Shown here one piece after another: positions 17,117 through 26,095 of a stretch of DNA of 64,000 nucleotides. Both the position numbers and the translations under genes were made by a program. The stretch comes from UBA993 sp964389365. Its GTDB lineage: Bacteria; Bacillota; Dethiobacteria; DTU022. The stretch's first letter is position 1. Each line of letters starts with the position of its first letter. The notes under the pieces are model-generated. The model was not told the DNA's origin. It ran no database searches and saw nothing but the letters and a program-made list of their open reading frames with translations. The stretch is taken from positions 1 through 64,000 of the forward strand of contig CAYMDO010000008.1 of the NCBI GenBank assembly GCA_964389365.1, written 5' to 3'.

Positions 17117-17469
17117 TGGTGGAGGCGGCGGGAATCGAACCCGCGTCCGAAGGCACAGCTGCAGAAGTTTCTACAAGTTTAGTTCCGGATTTGTTTCTCG
17201 CGCCCCCGGCTCCCCGGAACGGGATCTTTCGGCGCCAGCCCCGTTTGTTTTCCCTCGGCAGCGAAGAGGCAGCCGCTATCGAAGTAGGCCGGATTAGTGA
17301 CGCCCCTGCTCCTTCCCCCGGCCGGGGTGGGGAGGGACGCGCTACTTTAGATTAAGCAGCGAGTGCTAATTTAGGTTTGGCGTTTATAGCCGTTCCATGT
17401 TTTAACCAGGCCATGGTCCTGGACCTGCCTCTTCTGCTTCCAAAACCCCCGTCGAATCCTTACGCCCCC
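17117..17469 (-). ncRNA. ssrA: Transfer-messenger RNA (tmRNA)
   Basis: The 353-base gene starts (minus strand) with GGGGGCGTAAGGATTCGACG and ends with the T-arm GGTTCGATTCCCGCC and an encoded CCA, so both tRNA-like ends are present. The message part reads GCC AAA CCT AAA TTA GCA CTC GCT GCT TAA (17381-17352), giving tag AKPKLALAA, preceded by the usual TATAAAC context before the resume codon. tmRNA rescues stalled ribosomes and adds the degradation tag. It lies immediately downstream of smpB, whose product is its partner. Confidence 0.95.
17352..17381 (-). other. tmRNA tag reading frame (AKPKLALAA)
   Basis: Nine sense codons plus TAA inside ssrA. The tag ends in ALAA, the usual degradation signal. 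An alternative earlier resume point (A-I-N-A...) is possible but fits the upstream consensus less well. Confidence 0.75.
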
Positions 17470-17474
17470 AAACT

Positions 17475-17948
17475 TTATTCATTCCTCTGCCTATCCCTGA
17501 AAACTCTTTCCATCTCGCGCTTGCTGTCCCGTTCGGCAATATCGCGCCTTTTGTCGTACAACTTCTTACCGCGGGCTAGGCCAAGCTCAATTTTTACCAG
17601 CCCCCTGACCAGGTAAATTTTCAGGGGAATCAGGGAGTAACCCTTTTCTTTTATTTTACCGCTCAGCCTGCTGATCTCGATTTTTCTCATCAGCAGTTTC
17701 CTGATCCTCAGCGGTTCATGGTTAAAGCGGTTGCCCTGCTCGTAGGGGCTTATATGCATATTATACAGGAAAAGTTCGTTTCCTTCAACCTTGGCAAAGC
17801 TGTCTTTTAAATTAACCCTCGCATTGCGGACAGATTTCACTTCGGTGCCGGTCAACACAATACCCGCCTCGAATGAATCCTCTATATGGTAATCATGCCG
17901 CGCTTTACGATTGGTGCTAATTACTTTATCCACAGTTTCATACTCCAT
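17475..17948 (-). CDS. smpB: SsrA-binding protein SmpB
   Basis: A 157-residue SmpB that binds the tRNA-like part of tmRNA and brings it to stalled ribosomes. Family motifs: ISTNRKARHDYHIEDSFEAG, LTGTEVKSVRNARVNLKDSF, HISPYEQGN and the C-terminal KKLYDKRRDIAERD tail. ATG 17948 gives the usual N-terminus and length. A GTG at 17981 would add 11 residues encoded by a REP-like sequence and overlap the nitroreductase gene, so it is not preferred. Only five bases separate its stop from ssrA. Confidence 0.93.
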   Translation of the reverse strand: MEYETVDKVISTNRKARHDYHIEDSFEAGIVLTGTEVKSVRNARVNLKDSFAKVEGNELFLYNMHISPYEQGNRFNHEPLRIRKLLMRKIEISRLSGKIKEKGYSLIPLKIYLVRGLVKIELGLARGKKLYDKRRDIAERDSKREMERVFRDRQRNE

Positions 17949-17958
17949 TAAAATCGTG

Positions 17959-18522
17959 TCATACCCCCGTCCCCTTGTCACGAAATTTCAGGGGGTTGTC
18001 CCATTTTTCGCTGAAAACGATTTCGTGCAGGCTTTTGCGGGGGCGGGCACCGGGTGCTGCATTGGGATAGCCGAGGGGCGAAAGGGCCACCACCCGGTAA
18101 TCATGCGGCACTCCGCAGGCTGCCCGCGCCTTCTCTTGATCAAAGTATGCCACCCAGCAAGTGCCGAGACCTTCGGCATGGGCGGCCAGCATCAGCTGCT
18201 GCATAGCCAAACCGGCATCAAGCAGGTAATATTCCTTGCGATCATGTACGCCCGACTCTTTCGGATCGGCACACAGGACCAGCACCAGCGGCGCCGTTTC
18301 ACCAACCGCCTTACGGGCCGGGTTGCTGACAGGCATACTCTCGGCCAGGGCCTCTTTAACCAACACATCTCTCACAACAATAAAACGCCAGCACTGGAGG
18401 TTGCTCCAGGAGGGAGCAGCACGGGCCGCTTCCAGTATCCGTTCCAGTTTTTCAACCGGCACCGGATCAGGCTTATACTTTCTGATACTGCGCCGACTAT
18501 ATATAGCATGGTATAGATCCAT
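17959..18522 (-). CDS. Nitroreductase-family flavoprotein
   Basis: A 187-residue protein of the FMN-dependent nitroreductase fold. It has the typical SRRSIRKYKPDPVPVEKLER N-terminus, the FMN-binding APSWSNLQCWRF segment, the central GLAMQQLMLAAHAEGLGTCW helix and a C-terminal KSLHEIVF. Such enzymes reduce nitro compounds, quinones or related flavin substrates with NAD(P)H; the substrate cannot be read from the sequence. ATG 18522 has GGAGGT seven bases upstream; a GTG at 18543 is less likely. It lies between rnr and smpB in the same direction. Confidence 0.85.
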   Translation of the reverse strand: MDLYHAIYSRRSIRKYKPDPVPVEKLERILEAARAAPSWSNLQCWRFIVVRDVLVKEALAESMPVSNPARKAVGETAPLVLVLCADPKESGVHDRKEYYLLDAGLAMQQLMLAAHAEGLGTCWVAYFDQEKARAACGVPHDYRVVALSPLGYPNAAPGARPRKSLHEIVFSEKWDNPLKFRDKGTGV

Positions 18523-18558
18523 CTTTACCTCCAAATAAATCACTGTGTCAATATTTTT

Positions 18559-20715
18559 TTACCCTGCAGGGGCAAAGGAAACCTTGCCTTCTTCCCGGTC
18601 CACCCCTTTTACAACTATATCAATCTGATCCCCCAGCCGGTAGATCCTGCGGGTTCTCTCACCGGTCAGGGAAGCCGCCTTATCGTTATAAAAATAATAA
18701 TCATCTTTCAGTTCACTAATCGGGGTCAACCCTTCCACCGTGTTATCAAGCTCCACGAAAAGGCCGAAGTTGGTTACGCCGTTGATGATACCGCTGTACG
18801 TTTCGCCGATCTTTTTTTCCATATATTGGGCTTTTTTCATCTCAGTACTGGCTCTTTCCGCCTCAACTGCTGCCCGCTCCCGTTCAGAAGACTGCTGCGC
18901 GATCCCCGGCAGGCGGGCCTGCAAACTATTTATTTTATCCCCTTTCAGGCCGCCAGGTGCCAGCTGCTGTTTCAGGATCCGGTGTACGATCAGGTCGGGA
19001 TAACGCCTGATCGGAGAGGTAAAGTGACAGTAACATTGTGAAGCCAGGCCAAAGTGCCCTTCGTTGGCAGAGCTGTACAACGCCTGGGGCAGGGAACGCA
19101 GGACAAGGTAGCGAACCAGCCTTTCTGCCTTTTCTCCCCTCGTTTGCTCCAGCAGCTGCTTTAAATGCTTCGCTTTCAGCTCTTTTTGTTTTGCCAGGGC
19201 GGCAACGCCCATTAAGGAAAGGGTTTCTCTCAGCGCCGCCAGTTTTTCGGCCGTCGGCAGAGAGTGCACCCTGTAAACACAGGGCAGCTTGCGCTTAAAT
19301 AAATAACCGGCAACCGCTTCATTGCAGTAAACCATGAATTCTTCAATGAGCGATTCCGACTGCCCCATCGTTCGCCTGGTGATCGCTAGCGGCACCCCCT
19401 GATCGTCGACTTCGATACGTGCCTCGGGCAGATCCAGGTCGAGAGCCCCCCGTTCCATACGGCGTTTCCGCAGGATCCCGGAGAGTTCCCGCATCCGGTC
19501 CAGCATCTCAGTCAGCCCTTCGGCCCTAAAGACCGGCTGCGGCTCTTCCCCGCTGAGATAAGCTTCTACCTGCTGGTAAGTCAACCGCTCGGTTACCCTG
19601 ATCACGCTGGCCGTATAACGGGCATCAAGCAGCTCGCCCAGCCGATCAATATCCATAATTACACTGAGCGCCAAACGGTCTTTGCCGGCCTGCAGGCTGC
19701 AGAGGTTTTCCGACAAAAGCGGGGGAAGCATGTGAATTACTTTTTCGACAAGGTAAATGCTGGTTCCGCGCTTTAAGGCCTCACGGTCAAGGGCCTTGCC
19801 CTGTCGGACGTAGTGCGAAACATCGGCTATATGCACCCCAAGCCGGTAAACTCCATCTCCCGGCAGTTCCAGCGAGACTGCATCATCAAAATCACGGGCG
19901 CTCAGATCATCTATTGTAACCATCGGCAGGTGCCGCAGGTCAGCCCGCCCTTCTTCCCCGGCTGCCCGGGCAATCACCTCCTCGCCAGGCAGCTCCCCAA
20001 GCATTTTGGTCACTGCAGGTGGGAATTCGTCCGGCAGGTCAAAACGGTATTTGAAAATGAGCCGGTCTGTGCAGTGACTGCCCGGTGGCCCGATGCGCTC
20101 GGCAACCACTCCCCTCGCCGCACGGCTGCCCCTGGCCCACTTTGCTATTTCAACAACAACTTTTTCTCCCGGCCTGGCCCTGCTCAAATCAGCAGGGGCA
20201 ACATGCACTGCGCCTGGGAAACGGTCGTCGTCAGGCACGACAAAAAACCATTTCCGGTCGCGGTACAGGGTCCCGACGTGCCGGTTTCGGCCTCTCTCGA
20301 TTATATTAACAACCACTCCCTCGCGGCGGCGTCCTTTCTGCTGCCCGACACGAACCACCACCCGGTCACCATGAACGGCGTTATTTAGATTCGTGGCGCT
20401 GATATAGACATCTTCAGTTTTCTGTTCCGGTACCAGAAAAGCAAACCCTTTCCGGTTACCGCGCAGGATACCGGTCAGCAGCCCCAGTTTTTCCGGCAGC
20501 CCGAAACGATCCTGTTCGCTCCTGATCAGAGCACCTTCATCCTGCATCTTCTTTATTACATTCTGCAGAATCGCCCGATCCTGTTCATGCAAAGCAAGCC
20601 CGGCAAGTATTTGGCCCACAGACAGGGCTTTCTGCCGGCTCACCTTTAAAAGCTGCCTTATACCGGTGCGCAGCTGGTCGATATTGTTTCTCCTGGTCAC
20701 GATATAACCTTTCAA
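18559..20715 (-). CDS. rnr: Ribonuclease R
   Basis: A 718-residue 3'-5' exoribonuclease of the RNase II family that degrades structured RNA and works with tmRNA/SmpB. N-terminal winged-helix and cold-shock domains precede the RNB catalytic domain, with the metal-binding aspartates in VTIDDLSARDFDDAVSLE, and a C-terminal S1 domain (YSGIINGVTNFGLFVEL). The frame opens with TTG 20715; GTG 20700 (VTRRNN) is an alternative with GAAAGG upstream. Its place before smpB-ssrA is the common Bacillota arrangement. Confidence 0.95.
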   Translation of the reverse strand: MKGYIVTRRNNIDQLRTGIRQLLKVSRQKALSVGQILAGLALHEQDRAILQNVIKKMQDEGALIRSEQDRFGLPEKLGLLTGILRGNRKGFAFLVPEQKTEDVYISATNLNNAVHGDRVVVRVGQQKGRRREGVVVNIIERGRNRHVGTLYRDRKWFFVVPDDDRFPGAVHVAPADLSRARPGEKVVVEIAKWARGSRAARGVVAERIGPPGSHCTDRLIFKYRFDLPDEFPPAVTKMLGELPGEEVIARAAGEEGRADLRHLPMVTIDDLSARDFDDAVSLELPGDGVYRLGVHIADVSHYVRQGKALDREALKRGTSIYLVEKVIHMLPPLLSENLCSLQAGKDRLALSVIMDIDRLGELLDARYTASVIRVTERLTYQQVEAYLSGEEPQPVFRAEGLTEMLDRMRELSGILRKRRMERGALDLDLPEARIEVDDQGVPLAITRRTMGQSESLIEEFMVYCNEAVAGYLFKRKLPCVYRVHSLPTAEKLAALRETLSLMGVAALAKQKELKAKHLKQLLEQTRGEKAERLVRYLVLRSLPQALYSSANEGHFGLASQCYCHFTSPIRRYPDLIVHRILKQQLAPGGLKGDKINSLQARLPGIAQQSSERERAAVEAERASTEMKKAQYMEKKIGETYSGIINGVTNFGLFVELDNTVEGLTPISELKDDYYFYNDKAASLTGERTRRIYRLGDQIDIVVKGVDREEGKVSFAPAG

Positions 20716-20842
20716 CCCCTTCAGTTTCCTGATAAACCGGTACCAGGTTATCGGGAAGTTTAACGCTGTTATGGTTCCTATACCCTACCTGGCCGGAAGA
20801 TGCAGCCCTCATAAAATAATTATAATGCGTCGCACTGCAAAT

Positions 20843-20876
20843 TAAAAGGCAGGGGCTTGATAAAGAGCCCCTGCCT
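20843..20876 (-). terminator. Terminator after secG
   Basis: A perfect 11-base-pair stem, AGGCAGGGGCT/AGCCCCTGCCT (20847-20876), with an 8-base loop, followed on the minus strand by TTTTAATTT. It lies between secG and rnr, so rnr probably has its own promoter or depends on read-through. Confidence 0.85.
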
Positions 20877-20899
20877 CGCTGTTTCAGCCTAAATCCCTA

Positions 20900-21127
20900 T
20901 TAGTTGTTGATCACCACAAGGGCAATGGTAAAGAGCATAAAACTAACTGCCAGGTAAGTTGTTAACTGCCCCAGCTTCTCGTCAAGCCCTTTTTTCTTTC
21001 CGACCAGCGACTGCGCGCCACCGGCAATAGCCCCCAGGCCTGCACTGCGTCCGGACTGCAGCAAAACCGTGGCAATAAGGGCCAGGCATAATACCAGATA
21101 GATTATAGTTAAAACTGTTCCGAGCAT
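20900..21127 (-). CDS. secG: Preprotein translocase subunit SecG
   Basis: A 75-residue membrane protein with two hydrophobic helices (LGTVLTIIYLVLCLALIATV and LTTYLAVSFMLFTIALVVI) around the conserved LLQSGRSAGLGAIAGGAQS loop. It joins SecY and SecE in the export channel that SecA drives. ATG 21127 has GGAGGT eight bases upstream; TTG 21133 is too close to that site. A good promoter precedes it and a strong terminator follows, so it may be transcribed alone. Confidence 0.93.
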   Translation of the reverse strand: MLGTVLTIIYLVLCLALIATVLLQSGRSAGLGAIAGGAQSLVGKKKGLDEKLGQLTTYLAVSFMLFTIALVVINN

Positions 21128-21173
21128 CGACAACTACCTCCAGTAACCCTTCATACTTAACCAAGCAAGCGTT

Positions 21174-21202
21174 ATTGTAACATATCTGGTTCTACTTGAC
21201 AA
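21174..21202 (-). promoter_or_regulatory. secG promoter
   Basis: Minus strand TTGTCA (21202-21197) and TACAAT (21179-21174) are 17 bases apart, each one mismatch from the sigma-A consensus. They lie between the eno stop and the secG start. Confidence 0.65.
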
Positions 21203-21220
21203 ATTTTTATGATTCCCGTT

Positions 21221-22495
21221 TTAGAGCCTGTCAAATATCCTGCCGGCATAGAGCGCCGAGGCTCCAAGCTCTTCTTCGATCCTCAGCAGCTGGTTATACT
21301 TGGCAACCCTGTCGACACGAGAAGGAGCGCCGGTTTTAATCATCCCTGCCGCAGTTGCAACGGCAAGATCTGCGATAAAACTGTCATCAGTCTCTCCGGA
21401 ACGGTGGGAAACCATGCAGCTGTAGCTTTCCCGGCGTGCCAGGGCCATCGTGTCAAGGGTTTCGCTTAAAGAACCGATCTGGTTGAGCTTAATCAAAATG
21501 GCGTTGGCGGTGCCTGTGCCGATTCCCCGCATCAGCCGCTCCTGGTTGGTTACAAAAAGATCATCGCCCACCAGTTTGATTTTTGAGCCCAGGGATTGCG
21601 TCAGCTTCTGCCAGCCTTCCCAGTCTTCTTCGTCCAGGCCGTCTTCGATGCTGATCAGAGGGTAATGTTCAACCAGTTTCCCGTAATAACCGGCCAGGGC
21701 GGCAGCATCGTAGCTGCGGCCTTCCAGCCGGTAACTGCCGTCCTTGAAAAACCCGCTGGCAGCAACATCAAGGGCGATACTTACCTGGTCGCCCGGCCGG
21801 TACCCTGCTGCCTCGATCGCTTCCATGATCAGATCAATCACAGCTTCGCATGAGGCCAAGTCCGGGGCAAAACCGCCTTCGTCTCCCACATTGGTGTTCA
21901 GGCCCCCGGCCTGCAGAATCTTCTTCAGCCGGTGGAAGATCTCTGTTCCCATTCTTAAGGCTTCGGAAAAAGAATCCGCTCCGTGCGGCACAATCATGAA
22001 TTCCTGAATATCAATATTATTGTCGGCATGGCTGCCGCCGTTAAGGATGTTCATAAAAGGCACGGGTAGCAGGGTGGCCCCCAAACCGCCGATATAGCGG
22101 TAAAGCGGCATGCCCAGCATTGACGCCGCCGCACGGGCGGCAGCCAGCGAAATCCCCAGAATAGCGTTTGCACCGAGCCGCGATTTATTGGCTGTCCCAT
22201 CAAGCCCGATCATCGCCCGGTCAAGCTGTTGCTGGTCCAACACACTCAACCCGCAGACTGCCCGGGCAAGATCTTCGTTGACATGGCGGACGGCATTCAG
22301 GACCCCGCGGCCGAGATAGCGCCGTTCGTCTCCGTCACGCAGCTCCACTGCCTCAAAAGCCCCGGTTGAAGCCCCGGAGGGAACCGCAGCCCGGCCGCTC
22401 AATCCGCACTCCAGCTCCAGGTCAACCTCCAGTGCCGGGTTCCCCCGTGAATCAAGGATTTCCCTTGCCTTTACCGCATTTATCCGTTCTTCCAT
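21221..22495 (-). CDS. eno: Enolase
   Basis: Converts 2-phosphoglycerate to phosphoenolpyruvate. The 424-residue protein has the N-terminal AREILDSRGNPALEVD, SGASTGAFEAVELRDGD, the catalytic and metal-binding segments NVGDEGGFAP, SIEDGLDEEDW and VGDDLFVTN, and the C-terminal SHRSGETDDSFIADLAV. ATG 22495 is chosen because AGGAGG stands before it; the open frame extends 23 codons upstream without family similarity. It is the last glycolytic gene of the pgk-tpiA-gpmI-eno run. Confidence 0.96.
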   Translation of the reverse strand: MEERINAVKAREILDSRGNPALEVDLELECGLSGRAAVPSGASTGAFEAVELRDGDERRYLGRGVLNAVRHVNEDLARAVCGLSVLDQQQLDRAMIGLDGTANKSRLGANAILGISLAAARAAASMLGMPLYRYIGGLGATLLPVPFMNILNGGSHADNNIDIQEFMIVPHGADSFSEALRMGTEIFHRLKKILQAGGLNTNVGDEGGFAPDLASCEAVIDLIMEAIEAAGYRPGDQVSIALDVAASGFFKDGSYRLEGRSYDAAALAGYYGKLVEHYPLISIEDGLDEEDWEGWQKLTQSLGSKIKLVGDDLFVTNQERLMRGIGTGTANAILIKLNQIGSLSETLDTMALARRESYSCMVSHRSGETDDSFIADLAVATAAGMIKTGAPSRVDRVAKYNQLLRIEEELGASALYAGRIFDRL

Positions 22496-22573
22496 ATCAA
22501 TTCCTCCTTCGTCATCTGTCGTAATTACATAATATCGACCCAGCCTGGCGGATCTGACGACCACAATTCAAAT

Positions 22574-24100
22574 TTACCCCAATAAGCTCGAACCGGTCAT
22601 CGCCGCCGGTTTTTCCAGGCCTGCCAGAGCCAGGACAGTCGGGGCCACATCGGCGAGGATTCCATTTTCGCGCAGCGCCCTCATCTCCCTGCCGACAATT
22701 ACAAAAGGCACCGGGTTTGCACTGTGTGCTGTTAACGTTTCGCCTGAGCCGTTCATCATCAGTTCGGCGTTGCCATGGTCGGCGGTGACAATCATCTCCC
22801 AGCCGCCGGCCAAAACCCCCGCTTCAATAGCACCCAAGCCGCGATCAACGGCCTCAACCGCTTTAACCGCCGCCCCGATGTTCCCGGTATGGCCTACCAT
22901 ATCGGCATTGGCAAAGTTGGCCACTATCAGGCGATGTTTGTTCCGGGTGACAGATTCAATTATTTCCCGGGTAACCTGCGGTGCGCTCATCTCCGGCTGC
23001 AGATCATAAGTGGCCACCTGCGGGGATGGAACGAGAATCCGGTCTTCCAGGTAAAAGGGTTCCTCCCTGCCGCCGCTGAAGAAAAAAGTGACGTGGGCAT
23101 ATTTCTCCGTTTCGGCAATTCGTACCTGGGTTAACCCCTGATCAGCGTAAACCTCGCCCAGCGTCGCCAGGACATCCTCATTGCAAAAAACGATCGGAAC
23201 CGGCAGGGACCGGTCGTACTCGGTCATGGTCACACAATGGGGAAGCGGTGGATCATCACCGCGGTCGAAATACTCAAAATCACGATCGGTAAAAGCCCGG
23301 ACCATCTGACGCATCCGGTCCGGACGAAAGTTGAAAAATATAACGCTGTCACCGCCGGCAATTGTTGTGACCGGTTTCCCGTCGCCGGTCGTGATGACCG
23401 ACGGCTGGACAAATTCGTCTCCTTTGCCCCGGTCGTATGATTCTTTCAACGCCTGCAAAGCATTGCAGGCATGCAGGCCAACACCTTTTGTGTAGGCGTC
23501 GTACGCTTTCCTGACCCGATCCCAGCGCCGATCCCGGTCCATGGCATAGTAACGGCCGCAAACTGTTGCCACCCTGCCTGTTCCATGATGCCTGCATAAT
23601 CGCTCCAATTCGGCCAAAAAAGGCTCTGCGCCGAAAGGAACCGTATCCCTTCCATCTAAAATAGCATGAATAAAAAGGCGATCCACTTTTTGCCGGCGGG
23701 CCATCTCCATCAGCCCCAGCAGGTGCTCAAAGTGGCTGTGCACCCCGCCGTCAGAGACAAGACCAACCAGGTGCAGGGCTCCGGAGCCATTCCGGACCCG
23801 CCCCATCGCCTCCAACAACACTGTATTGGCAAAGAATTCACCGGATTCCAGGTACCTGCTGATCCTCGTCAGGCCCTGGTAGACAATCCTTCCCGCACCC
23901 AAATTCAAATGACCCACCTCAGAATTGCCCATCTGGCCCGGCGGCAAACCGACCGCTTCTCCCGAAGCGTCGAGCAGGGTCCGGGGATACCGGCGGCAAA
24001 AGCGATCCATATTGGGCGTGGAAGCCAGATCTACGGCATTGCCCGCACCGGGCGCGGCGTAACCCCAGCCGTCAAGAATTAACAGCAATACATTTTTCAA
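22574..24100 (-). CDS. gpmI: 2,3-bisphosphoglycerate-independent phosphoglycerate mutase
   Basis: A 508-residue manganese-dependent enzyme of the alkaline phosphatase superfamily that interconverts 3- and 2-phosphoglycerate. The phosphoserine site is in MGNSEVGHLNLGAGR, the N-terminal metal site in LLILDGWGYA, and the C-terminal metal site in TADHGNAE. It begins with TTG 24100, which overlaps the tpiA stop (ATTGA), implying translational coupling. Confidence 0.95.
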   Translation of the reverse strand: MKNVLLLILDGWGYAAPGAGNAVDLASTPNMDRFCRRYPRTLLDASGEAVGLPPGQMGNSEVGHLNLGAGRIVYQGLTRISRYLESGEFFANTVLLEAMGRVRNGSGALHLVGLVSDGGVHSHFEHLLGLMEMARRQKVDRLFIHAILDGRDTVPFGAEPFLAELERLCRHHGTGRVATVCGRYYAMDRDRRWDRVRKAYDAYTKGVGLHACNALQALKESYDRGKGDEFVQPSVITTGDGKPVTTIAGGDSVIFFNFRPDRMRQMVRAFTDRDFEYFDRGDDPPLPHCVTMTEYDRSLPVPIVFCNEDVLATLGEVYADQGLTQVRIAETEKYAHVTFFFSGGREEPFYLEDRILVPSPQVATYDLQPEMSAPQVTREIIESVTRNKHRLIVANFANADMVGHTGNIGAAVKAVEAVDRGLGAIEAGVLAGGWEMIVTADHGNAELMMNGSGETLTAHSANPVPFVIVGREMRALRENGILADVAPTVLALAGLEKPAAMTGSSLLG

Positions 24101-24864
24101 TGGAGAACCGCCTTCCTGGCAGCCTGGATTAAGGCGCTGAAAGACCTGGCATCCAGGCTGGCCCCACCCACCAACGCCCCTGATACTGATGGTAACGCCA
24201 TGTAAGATCCGATATTTTCTGTATTAACAGATCCCCCGTACTGCACCCTTAACCCTTTCGCGCTAGCAGCCCCGAACTGCTCGGCTGTCAGCCGGTACAC
24301 GAGAGAAGCCGCATCTTCGACATCATCAGCCGAAGCCGCCCTGCCGGAGCCGATCGCCCAGACTGGCTCGTAGGCCACGACCAGGTTTGAAAAGTCTTGA
24401 ACCGCCAGGCCTTCCAGGGCAGCAAACAGCTGCCTTTTAATGACCGCCGCAGTCTCTTCCCGATCCCTTTCGCTTTCTGTTTCACCGAGGCATAAAATTG
24501 GTGTCAGCCCGGCTGCCAGGGCTGCTTTTACTTTCAAACTTGTCTGCTGATCTGTTTCACCCATCTGGTGGCGCCGTTCGGAATGCCCGATTATCACGAA
24601 TCTGACACCGTATTCCAAAAGCATCAAAGCGGAAATTTCCCCGGTGTAAGCCCCCTGTTCTTCCCAGTGCATATTCTGGGAACCGATTTTTACCACACTG
24701 CCTTTAAAACCGTCCGCAGCAGCCGCCAGGGAGGTAAAAGGCGGGCAGGCAACTACATCAACCCCTTCAAAAAGGGCTTCGCCCCGGCGCAGCTCCTGAC
24801 AAAAAGCAGCCGTTTCGGCTGCAGTTTTATGCATCTTCCAGTTTGCCGCTATAATCAGTCTCAT
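24097..24864 (-). CDS. tpiA: Triosephosphate isomerase
   Basis: Interconverts dihydroxyacetone phosphate and glyceraldehyde 3-phosphate. The 255-residue TIM barrel has Lys in NWKMHKT, the catalytic His in IIGHSERR, the catalytic Glu with loop 6 in VAYEPVWAIGSGRAAS and the phosphate-binding VQYGGSV. ATG 24864 has GGGAGGT upstream; the open frame extends 25 codons further with no family match. It is 32 bases after pgk and overlaps gpmI. Confidence 0.96.
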   Translation of the reverse strand: MRLIIAANWKMHKTAAETAAFCQELRRGEALFEGVDVVACPPFTSLAAAADGFKGSVVKIGSQNMHWEEQGAYTGEISALMLLEYGVRFVIIGHSERRHQMGETDQQTSLKVKAALAAGLTPILCLGETESERDREETAAVIKRQLFAALEGLAVQDFSNLVVAYEPVWAIGSGRAASADDVEDAASLVYRLTAEQFGAASAKGLRVQYGGSVNTENIGSYMALPSVSGALVGGASLDARSFSALIQAARKAVLH

Positions 24865-24896
24865 AGTTACCTCCCGCAAGATATTATCGACAATAA

Positions 24897-26075
24897 CTAG
24901 CGCAATACGCTGATGCCGGGCAGTTCTTTGCCTTCCCAAAACTCCAGGGTAGCGCCGCCCCCGGTCGAAATAAAGCTGACCTGATCAGCCAGCCCGAAGG
25001 ATTCAACAGCAGCGACCAGGTCGCCTCCGCCTATAACCGAGTAAGCCCGGCCGACGGCAATCGCCCTGGCCACAGCAGCAGTCCCCTGCTCAAATGGCGG
25101 GATTTCGAACACCCCGAGCGGACCGTTCCAGACCACCATACCGGCCTGATTGACCACTTCACTGAAAAGCGCCGCCGTCTGCGGGCCGATATCAACAGCT
25201 TTCCAGTCCCCGTCAACTACCTGCGGTTCCATCACCGCACGGGGGCTGCCCGCTTCAAGCTTGCGGGCAACAACAAGATCAACCGGCAAAACCAGGCGGC
25301 AGGTGCTCTTTTCTGCCTCAGCCAACAGTTTGGAGGCGTTCTGAAGCTGTTCTTTTTCAACAAAAGAATCTCCGAGGTGGTAACCTTTTGCCGCAAGTAA
25401 GGTGTTTGCCATGCCCCCGCCGACAAGCAGCGTATCGGCCAGTTCCAGGAAACGGCTGACCACGCCGATTTTATCGGATACTTTGGCCCCGCCCAGGATT
25501 GCAACCAGGGGACGCCCCGGCGCCTCGAGGCAGCGGGAAAGTTCTTCTATTTCCTTCTGCATCAATAACCCGGCGTAAGCTGGAATAAATGAAGCCACCC
25601 CGACCGTGGAAGCGTGGGCGCGATGGGCAGTACCGAAAGCATCATTGACAAAAAGGTCAAAAGGGGCCGCCAGGTCACGGGCAAAACCGGGGTCGTTCTT
25701 CTCCTCGCCCTTTTCGAAACGTACATTTTCGAGCAGCAGCAGCTCGCCCTCGGCCAGGGAGAAAAGCGCCGCCTTCACTTCAGGGCCGGTTACAACATCC
25801 AGCTTTTTAACCGGCCGGCCCAGCAGTTCGCCCAGTTTTTCAGCCACCGGGTCGAGTTTCAGGCCCGGGTCCGGTTCCCCTTTCGGGCGCCCGAGATGCG
25901 AAACAAGGGCCAGCCGGGCACCGTTCTCCAGCAGCAGTCTGATCGTCGGCAGGGCCGCCCTGATACGGGTATCGTCGCGAACGGCACCGCCCTCCAGGGG
26001 CACATTGAAATCAACCCTCATCAGCACATTCTGTCCTTTAACATCGATCTTTTTGATACTCCCGGTTTTTATCAA
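24897..26075 (-). CDS. pgk: Phosphoglycerate kinase
   Basis: Makes ATP from 1,3-bisphosphoglycerate. The 392-residue protein has the substrate-binding RVDFNVPLEGG and SHLGRPKGEPD, LGGAKVSDK and the hinge/ATP-binding GDLVAAVE and STGGGATLEFWEGKELPG. It begins with TTG 26075 and ends with TAG. It directly follows rpoN; the usual cggR and gap genes are not here. Confidence 0.96.
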   Translation of the reverse strand: MIKTGSIKKIDVKGQNVLMRVDFNVPLEGGAVRDDTRIRAALPTIRLLLENGARLALVSHLGRPKGEPDPGLKLDPVAEKLGELLGRPVKKLDVVTGPEVKAALFSLAEGELLLLENVRFEKGEEKNDPGFARDLAAPFDLFVNDAFGTAHRAHASTVGVASFIPAYAGLLMQKEIEELSRCLEAPGRPLVAILGGAKVSDKIGVVSRFLELADTLLVGGGMANTLLAAKGYHLGDSFVEKEQLQNASKLLAEAEKSTCRLVLPVDLVVARKLEAGSPRAVMEPQVVDGDWKAVDIGPQTAALFSEVVNQAGMVVWNGPLGVFEIPPFEQGTAAVARAIAVGRAYSVIGGGDLVAAVESFGLADQVSFISTGGGATLEFWEGKELPGISVLR

Positions 26076-26095
26076 CTCAGCCTACCCCCAACCTT

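Noticed and set aside
17090..17130. tmRNA 3' end as integration site with a duplicated att
   Set aside because: No copy of the tmRNA 3' end was found near 10596, and serine recombinases rarely use such sites.
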